Source: CAZKTF01 sp964555565
Lineage (GTDB): Bacteria; Planctomycetota; JAJSAM01; JAKLKS01
Direction: 5' to 3'
NCBI GenBank assembly: GCA_964555565.1
Contig: CAZKTF010000062.1
Coordinates: forward strand, 1 to 16,025
Length of the DNA stretch: 16,025 nt
Shown: piece by piece, positions 12,421 through 16,025 of the stretch
How the letters are laid out: every line of letters starts with the position of its first letter
Numbering within the stretch: position 1 is the first letter of the stretch
Program-made: the position numbers and the translations under genes
Notes under the pieces: generated by a model
What the model saw: only the letters and a program-made list of their open reading frames with translations
Databases searched by the model: none
Told to the model about the DNA's origin: nothing

Positions 12421-12972
12421 ATGGCGCGGAAGGCCGGGCCGGTGAAGACCGCGCGGCGCCGCCCGCCCGCGGGGCGCGAGCTGATCCTGCTCCGTCACGC
12501 GAAGTCGGCCTGGGACACGGACGCGCCCACGGACTTCCAGCGGCCGCTCTCGCCGCGGGGGAAGCGGGCCGCCCGCCGGGTGGGGGAGAGGCTCCGCGGG
12601 TCGCGCCTCGTCCCGGACCTGGTCGTCTCCTCGCCGGCGAAGCGCGCGAAGCAGACCGCGCGGCGCGTCCTCCGCGGGCTCGGCCTCGACGAGGACGAGG
12701 TCCGCTGGGTGGAGGCGCTCTACGCGGCGGGCCTGGAGGAGCACCTCCGGGTGCTGGCCGACCTCCCGCGCTCCGCGCGGCGGGTCCTCCTGGTGGGACA
12801 CAACCCGACGCTCGAGGGGCTGCTCCGCCACCTCGCCCGGGGACCGGTCCCGGAGTCGGCCGACGGGAAGATCCTCCCCACCGCCGCCCTCGCGCGGCTC
12901 CGGATGCCGGCGGACTGGAGGCGGCTCCGCGCGGGGTGCGCGAGGCTCGTCGCGATCACGCGCACGCCGTAG
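12421..12972 (+). CDS. sixA: SixA-like phosphohistidine phosphatase
   Basis: This is a 183-residue protein of the histidine-phosphatase (phosphoglycerate mutase-like) superfamily. The active-site motif 'LILLRHAKSAW' (about residues 21-31) carries the nucleophilic His. 'DFQRPLSPRGKRAARRVGERL', 'PDLVVSSPAKRAKQTAR' and 'VLLVGHNPTLEGLLRHL' with the second His follow the SixA pattern, and the RHAKS form is the SixA signature. SixA removes phosphate from phosphohistidine in bacterial phosphorelay or PTS proteins; the partner here is unknown. The N-terminus before the motif is a basic 20-residue extension. The ATG at 12421 has no Shine-Dalgarno sequence. GTCGAATC occurs twice upstream (12373-12380 and 12407-12414), with unknown meaning. 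Confidence 0.85.
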   Translation: MARKAGPVKTARRRPPAGRELILLRHAKSAWDTDAPTDFQRPLSPRGKRAARRVGERLRGSRLVPDLVVSSPAKRAKQTARRVLRGLGLDEDEVRWVEALYAAGLEEHLRVLADLPRSARRVLLVGHNPTLEGLLRHLARGPVPESADGKILPTAALARLRMPADWRRLRAGCARLVAITRTP

Positions 12973-13031
12973 CCGGCCATGCCCGTGCCGTTTCTTTCCG
13001 CGACTTCTTGCTCCCGCGCCCGGCGGACCCC

Positions 13032-13039
13032 GCTAGGAT
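13032..13039 (+). promoter_or_regulatory. Putative -10 element GCTAGGAT before the SprT-like gene
   Basis: The octamer is identical to that at 1543. It overlaps an in-frame ATG at 13038, which argues that translation starts further on, at TTG 13074. A possible TTGCTC lies at 13008-13013, but the spacing is 20 bases. Confidence 0.4.
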
Positions 13040-13073
13040 GAATCGGTCGTCCGTCCGATCCGCCGGAGGGTAC

Positions 13074-13595
13074 TTGCCGACCGCGCTCGCGAGCGTCCAC
13101 GCCGTCCCGGAGCGGCTGCGCCGCTTCCCGCCCCTCCCCCGCCTCCTCGACAGCGACCTGCAGGACCTCTTCGACCGCCTGAACCGGGTCTGGTTCCGGG
13201 GCCGCCTCCCGCGCCTGGAGGTGCGCTGGAGCCAGCGCCTCAAGGTCGCGGGACAGATCGAGCGCCGCCGCCGCCGCATCCTCCTCGGCCTGGAGTACCA
13301 CTGCCACTACCCCGCCGACCTGGAATCGACGCTCAAGCACGAGATGGTGCATCTCCTGCACTGGAACCACGACCGGCAGTTCCGCCGGGAGTGCGCCCGC
13401 GTGGGCGCCGCCGTCCACTGCCGCACCTACCCCGGGATGTTCCGCCCCTTCCGCTACCTCTACCAGTGCCCCGGCTGCGGGCAGCGGTACCCCGCGCGCC
13501 GGATCCTCCACGCCGCCTGCGCCCGCTGCGGCCGCGGCGCCTACCGCCCGCGCTACCGGCTCCGCCTGGTCGAGTTCCTTTCCTCCGGACGCTGA
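13074..13595 (+). CDS. SprT-like zinc-dependent protein with C-terminal zinc ribbon
   Basis: This is a SprT/Spartan-type metallopeptidase-like protein. From TTG 13074 (after GGAGG 13065-13069) it is 173 residues. An in-frame ATG at 13038 would add 12 residues, but it overlaps the putative -10. 'LQDLFDRLNRVWFRGRLPRLEVRWSQRL' is the classic SprT N-terminal segment. The zinc motif is H89-E-M-V-H93, and the third ligand is probably H99 in 'NHDRQFRREC', the counterpart of the family's 'GHGxxF'. A C-terminal zinc ribbon, CPGC (20 residues) CARC, matches the zinc-ribbon tail of bacterial SprT proteins. SprT relatives in eukaryotes cleave DNA-protein crosslinks; the bacterial role is less certain. 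It is followed after 14 bases by the PadR-like gene, likely one transcript. Confidence 0.82.
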   Translation: MPTALASVHAVPERLRRFPPLPRLLDSDLQDLFDRLNRVWFRGRLPRLEVRWSQRLKVAGQIERRRRRILLGLEYHCHYPADLESTLKHEMVHLLHWNHDRQFRRECARVGAAVHCRTYPGMFRPFRYLYQCPGCGQRYPARRILHAACARCGRGAYRPRYRLRLVEFLSSGR

Positions 13596-13609
13596 GAGTC
13601 GGAAACGCC

Positions 13610-13957
13610 ATGGCATCCCTCCGCCACCACTCCGGCATCGACCTCGATCTCCTCCTCGAGACGGCCCCCGGCCTCGAGCACCTCTCCGTGGAGGAGATGG
13701 TCCTGGCGGCGCTCCGGGCGGGACCGCGCACGGGCTTCGAGCTGGCGAGGGTCCTCGAGGCCGCGGCGCCGGGCCTCCTGGCCGAGCGGGAGGGCTGCCT
13801 CTACCCCGTGCTTGGGGCCATGGCGCGCACCGGGGAGGTCGAGGGGCTCTGGGTCCGGCGGGATGACGGGAGGCCGCGGAAGACCTACCGCCTGCCGGAC
13901 CGCGGGCCCCCCGCGGCCCCGCCTCCCGGGCCCCCGGCGGACGGGGCGGCGCCGTGA
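13610..13957 (+). CDS. PadR-like transcriptional regulator
   Basis: This is a 115-residue winged-helix protein. The core 'LSVEEMVLAALRAGPRTGFELARVLEAAAPGLLAEREGCLYPVLGAMARTGEVEGLWVRRDDGRPRKTYRLPDRG' follows the PadR pattern: a recognition-helix region 'GYELaraL', then 'GsLYPaLhrLeeeGlv...w....gr.rk.Y.lT'. A Pro-rich tail (PPAAPPPGPPADGAAP) ends it. The ATG at 13610 is the only start that suits the homology; the Shine-Dalgarno sequence is weak. Its stop overlaps the signal peptidase GTG by four bases (GTGA), so the two are translationally coupled. Short PadR proteins are commonly cotranscribed with membrane proteins carrying HAAS/DUF1700-type prefixes, exactly the arrangement seen here. Confidence 0.82.
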   Translation: MASLRHHSGIDLDLLLETAPGLEHLSVEEMVLAALRAGPRTGFELARVLEAAAPGLLAEREGCLYPVLGAMARTGEVEGLWVRRDDGRPRKTYRLPDRGPPAAPPPGPPADGAAP

Positions 13958-15396
13958 GCCGCGCGTTCGAGACGACCGCCCGCGAGGCCTCGCGCGCCAT
14001 CCGGGACCCGCTCGAGCGGGAGTCCTCCCGCGTCGAGGTCCTCGGCCACCTGGAGGACGCGGCCGAGGCGCACGCCCGCGCCGGGCTCCGCCGCGAGGAG
14101 GCGGAGGAGAGGGCGATCCGCGACTTCGGGGACCTCTGGAAGGTGCGCATCGACCTGGCCCGCGTGCACCGCGGGCGGCGCGCCGTGGTCTTCCCGCGCA
14201 CGACGGGCGAGCGGCTCCTGGCGGTGGCGATCTACGACCTGGGCCCGCTGCTGGTGGCGCTGGCGGTGGTCCTCCTCCTCCGCTGGCAGGTGGTGCAGGC
14301 CTACAGCATCCCGACCAAGTCCATGGAGCCGACGCTCCGCGGGGACGCGCTCGACCCCGACTACATCCTCGTGAACAAGACCGCGTTCCTGTGGCGCGAG
14401 CCGCGCCGTTTCGAGGTGGTCGTGTTCTACCCGCCCGAGACCGCGCACCAGGAGGAGAGGACCGCCTTCGTGAAGCGGTGCACCGGGCTCCCGGGGGAGA
14501 CGCTCGACATCCGCGGGGGGGACCTCTACGCGGACGGGGTCCTCGCGCGCCGCCCGCCGGAGGTCGAGGACGCCATGCTCGTCCCCGCCTACGACCTCGG
14601 CGAGGACCTGGGCTCCCGGGTGGAGGAGGGCGACTCCCGCGAGGACCTGGTGCGCCGGTTCTTCGAGAGGACCTGGGAGGAGGTCGCGGGCGGCTGGCGG
14701 CTCGAGGGGAGCGCGCTCGCGGCGACGGCGGGGCCGGAGGGGCAGGCGCGCCTGCGGTACCGCCCCGAGATCACGAACTCCTACTTCGACGCGACGGAGA
14801 CCCGGGCCCGCTTCAAGGTCCACGAGTTCTTCGACGCGGTGGGCGACCTGGAGGTCCGCTTCGTCGTCGTGCCCGGGGCCGGGACGACGGCCGTGGGTGC
14901 GGACCTCGTCGAGGGGAGCGACCGACACGCGCTCCGGATCCGTCCCGGGGGGCTGGTCCTCACTTCGGGCGGGCGGAGCTGGCCGAGGCCCGGGGTCCGG
15001 GCGCTCCCGGGGCACCCGCTGGAGGTCCGCTTCCGGAACGTCGATGCCCGGCTCACGGTCTTCGTGGACGGGGAGCGCGTCCTCTCGGAGGCGCTCGACG
15101 CCGGGCCCGTGGTCCCTTCGGGCGGGGAGCGGGGCGGAGTCGAGCTGGTGGTCGAGGGCGGCCCCGCGCGCTTCGAGGGGGTGAGGATCCGCCGCGACAT
15201 CCTCTACCTGCGCGAGAGCAGGAACGACGCCAGGCCCTGGCCGCGGAAGGTACCCGAGGACTGCTACTTCATGATGGGCGACAACACGGGGAGCAGCAAC
15301 GACAGCAGGATGTGGGGCCCCGTCCGTCGGGAGGACCTCATCGGATCGCCCTTCGTCGTGATGTACCCCCCGTCCCGCATGAAGGTGGTGCGATAG
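13954..15396 (+). CDS. lepB: Signal peptidase I with HAAS-type N-terminal prefix and large inserted domain
   Basis: The product is 480 residues, against about 324 for E. coli LepB. Residues about 15-75 (ERESSRVEVLGHLEDAAEAH, GLRREEAEERAIRDFGDLWKVRIDLA) resemble the helical HAAS/permease-prefix segment found in PadR-partnered proteins. One membrane helix follows (about 90-117). The catalytic core is complete: nucleophile S123 in SIPTKSMEPTL, general base K174 in FVKRCTGLPGETLDI, and the late box M-G-D443-N...NDSRMWGPV. Between boxes D and E, from about 195 to 415, lies an extra beta-rich region ('SYFDATETRARFKVHEFFDAVGDLEVRF', 'HPLEVRFRNVDARLTVFVDGERV') that looks like a lectin/jellyroll sandwich. 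A similar insert is, to my recollection, seen in planctomycete signal peptidases. It likely cleaves signal peptides at the outer face of the inner membrane; the insert may restrict its substrates. GTG start coupled to padR. Confidence 0.87.
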   Translation: MSRAFETTAREASRAIRDPLERESSRVEVLGHLEDAAEAHARAGLRREEAEERAIRDFGDLWKVRIDLARVHRGRRAVVFPRTTGERLLAVAIYDLGPLLVALAVVLLLRWQVVQAYSIPTKSMEPTLRGDALDPDYILVNKTAFLWREPRRFEVVVFYPPETAHQEERTAFVKRCTGLPGETLDIRGGDLYADGVLARRPPEVEDAMLVPAYDLGEDLGSRVEEGDSREDLVRRFFERTWEEVAGGWRLEGSALAATAGPEGQARLRYRPEITNSYFDATETRARFKVHEFFDAVGDLEVRFVVVPGAGTTAVGADLVEGSDRHALRIRPGGLVLTSGGRSWPRPGVRALPGHPLEVRFRNVDARLTVFVDGERVLSEALDAGPVVPSGGERGGVELVVEGGPARFEGVRIRRDILYLRESRNDARPWPRKVPEDCYFMMGDNTGSSNDSRMWGPVRREDLIGSPFVVMYPPSRMKVVR

Positions 15397-15671
15397 GAGC
15401 CGTTGGGGTCAGACCTCAGGCGCCAGCGAGCTGCGCGGCACGTCAAGTGCACTCGGCGCCTGGGGTCTGACCCCTTGGCTCCTCAGCACCAGCGTTTGCA
15501 GACGGGAGGACCTCGTCTAGGCGTCGCCCTGGAGCTGCAAACGCCAGGGGTCTGACCCCAATTGCTCGCCGTCACCCGTTTGCACTTGCAAACGCCCCGA
15601 TTCTGGCCGGGCGCATGTGGCGTCTGCGCATGCGGTTACGAGCGAGCGCGGAATGCACGAGGGGTCTGACC
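15397..15671. repeat. Palindrome cluster GGGGTC(A/T)GACC, four copies
   Basis: Four copies of a near-palindrome lie in the space after the signal peptidase gene: GGGGTCAGACC (15405-15415), GGGGTCTGACCCC (15462-15474), GGGGTCTGACCCC (15547-15559) and GGGGTCTGACCC (15661-15672). The last touches the stop codon of the leftward gene. The first two are the ends of a long inverted repeat (15405-15424 against 15455-15474, 19 of 20 bases paired, 30-base loop). A second inverted pair, GCGTTTGCAG with CTGCAAACGC, and GTTTGCA-CT-TGCAAAC near 15579-15594, lie between. This looks like a REP/BIME-type element. No transposase is present. Confidence 0.75.
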
Positions 15672-16025
15672 CTATCGCACCGCCGCGCGAAGAGCTGCCA
15701 GCGCTACCGCACGTTCGGCCTCACCCGCAGCTGGATCAAAGTCTCCTCTCTTCCCCGTGAGCCGGAAGACGGCCACGAGTCCCGCGGTCCGGATCCGCTC
15801 CGACGGGTCGGCCAGCGCGTCGAGCGCCGCCTCCACCGCCCGCGGGTCGCGCGGCCCGTCGGCGAGACGCTCCAGCGCTCTCTCCCGGGCCGCCGGAGGG
15901 GCCCCCGCGGCGGGCGCGATGAGGTGCACCAGGCCCGGGAGGGCCGCGTCCCCCGCGTCGGCCACGGTGTCGGCCACGGCACGGGAGAGCGCCGCGTCCA
16001 CCCCGGCGTCGCGCAGCGCGTCGGC
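15672..16025 (-). CDS. HEAT-repeat protein, C-terminal part (runs off window)
   Basis: The leftward frame is open to the window edge and ends with a stop at 15674-15672. About 117 residues are visible, with repeated helical pairs: 'ALPGLVHLIAPAAGAPPAARERALERLADGPRDPRAVEAALDALADPSERIRTAGLVAVFRLTG'. The 'D(P/A)SERIRTAGLVAVFRL' segment is a typical HEAT unit (D-P-xx-R-xx-A...A...L). A GTG at 16001 exists, but the repeat pattern continues upstream of it (ADALRDAG), so the gene starts outside the window. HEAT proteins are scaffolds; nothing here shows the partner. The base and residue style is like the rest of the window. Confidence 0.7.
   Translation of the reverse strand, partial: ADALRDAGVDAALSRAVADTVADAGDAALPGLVHLIAPAAGAPPAARERALERLADGPRDPRAVEAALDALADPSERIRTAGLVAVFRLTGKRGDFDPAAGEAERAVALAALRAAVR

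Noticed and set aside
15405..15674. CRISPR array
   Set aside because: Copies are short palindromes, unevenly spaced (57, 85 and 114 bases), with no spacer pattern or cas genes.

Overview
This is a very GC-rich chromosomal piece of an uncultured bacterium. It contains a run of ten Ns (a scaffold join), so it is probably from a metagenome assembly. Several genes are of types common in Planctomycetota and Acidobacteriota: the lipid-anchored cupredoxin/carboxypeptidase-regulatory protein, the signal peptidase I with a large inserted beta-rich domain, and secreted matrixin-like proteases with carboxypeptidase-regulatory and PPC domains. The phylum cannot be fixed from the sequence. There are no rRNA or tRNA genes, insertion sequences or CRISPR arrays that I can see.

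Layout. Bases 1-588 hold the 5' part of a PHP-domain polymerase III alpha (DnaE/DnaE2-like) gene running left off the window, plus the first codons of a divergent ECF sigma factor cut by the gap at 589-598. Bases 599-2126 hold a lipoprotein of the cupredoxin-like family and a YcxB-like membrane protein, both rightward. Bases 2159-3918 hold, leftward, a DinB-type Y-family polymerase and a shortened alpha/beta hydrolase. Bases 4065-10553 hold three tandem rightward genes for exported HExxHxxGxxH metalloproteases, the largest theme of the window. A 0.5-kb gene-poor stretch with hairpins follows. Then come a leftward Spinster-like MFS transporter, a rightward SixA-like phosphatase, and a likely SprT-like / PadR-like / signal peptidase I operon. 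The right end has a 0.27-kb cluster of palindromes and the 3' end of a leftward HEAT-repeat gene.

How it fits together. Two leftward promoters, at 645-674 and 3418-3446, share a near-identical design: a sigma70-like -35 and -10 with a GTTC-N7-GTT(C/A) direct repeat filling the spacer. One is directly in front of dinB, and the other faces the DnaE-like gene across the scaffold gap. This looks like a LexA-type damage regulon of translesion polymerases. The DinB itself has Leu at the predicted sugar steric-gate position and Asp in place of the usual catalytic Glu. The three proteases are paralogues, and their exported nature fits a cell investing in surface or extracellular proteolysis. The PadR gene overlaps by four bases a signal peptidase whose N-terminus carries a HAAS/permease-prefix type helical segment of the kind normally paired with PadR, which suggests a regulated, specialised signal peptidase.

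Two genes (protease 1 and the hydrolase) have no ATG, GTG or TTG start that suits their homology, and are best explained by CTG starts. The first has a strong Shine-Dalgarno sequence in front. Several rightward genes are preceded by a recurrent G(G/C)TANNAT hexamer region resembling a -10 box, very close to the start codon in two cases.
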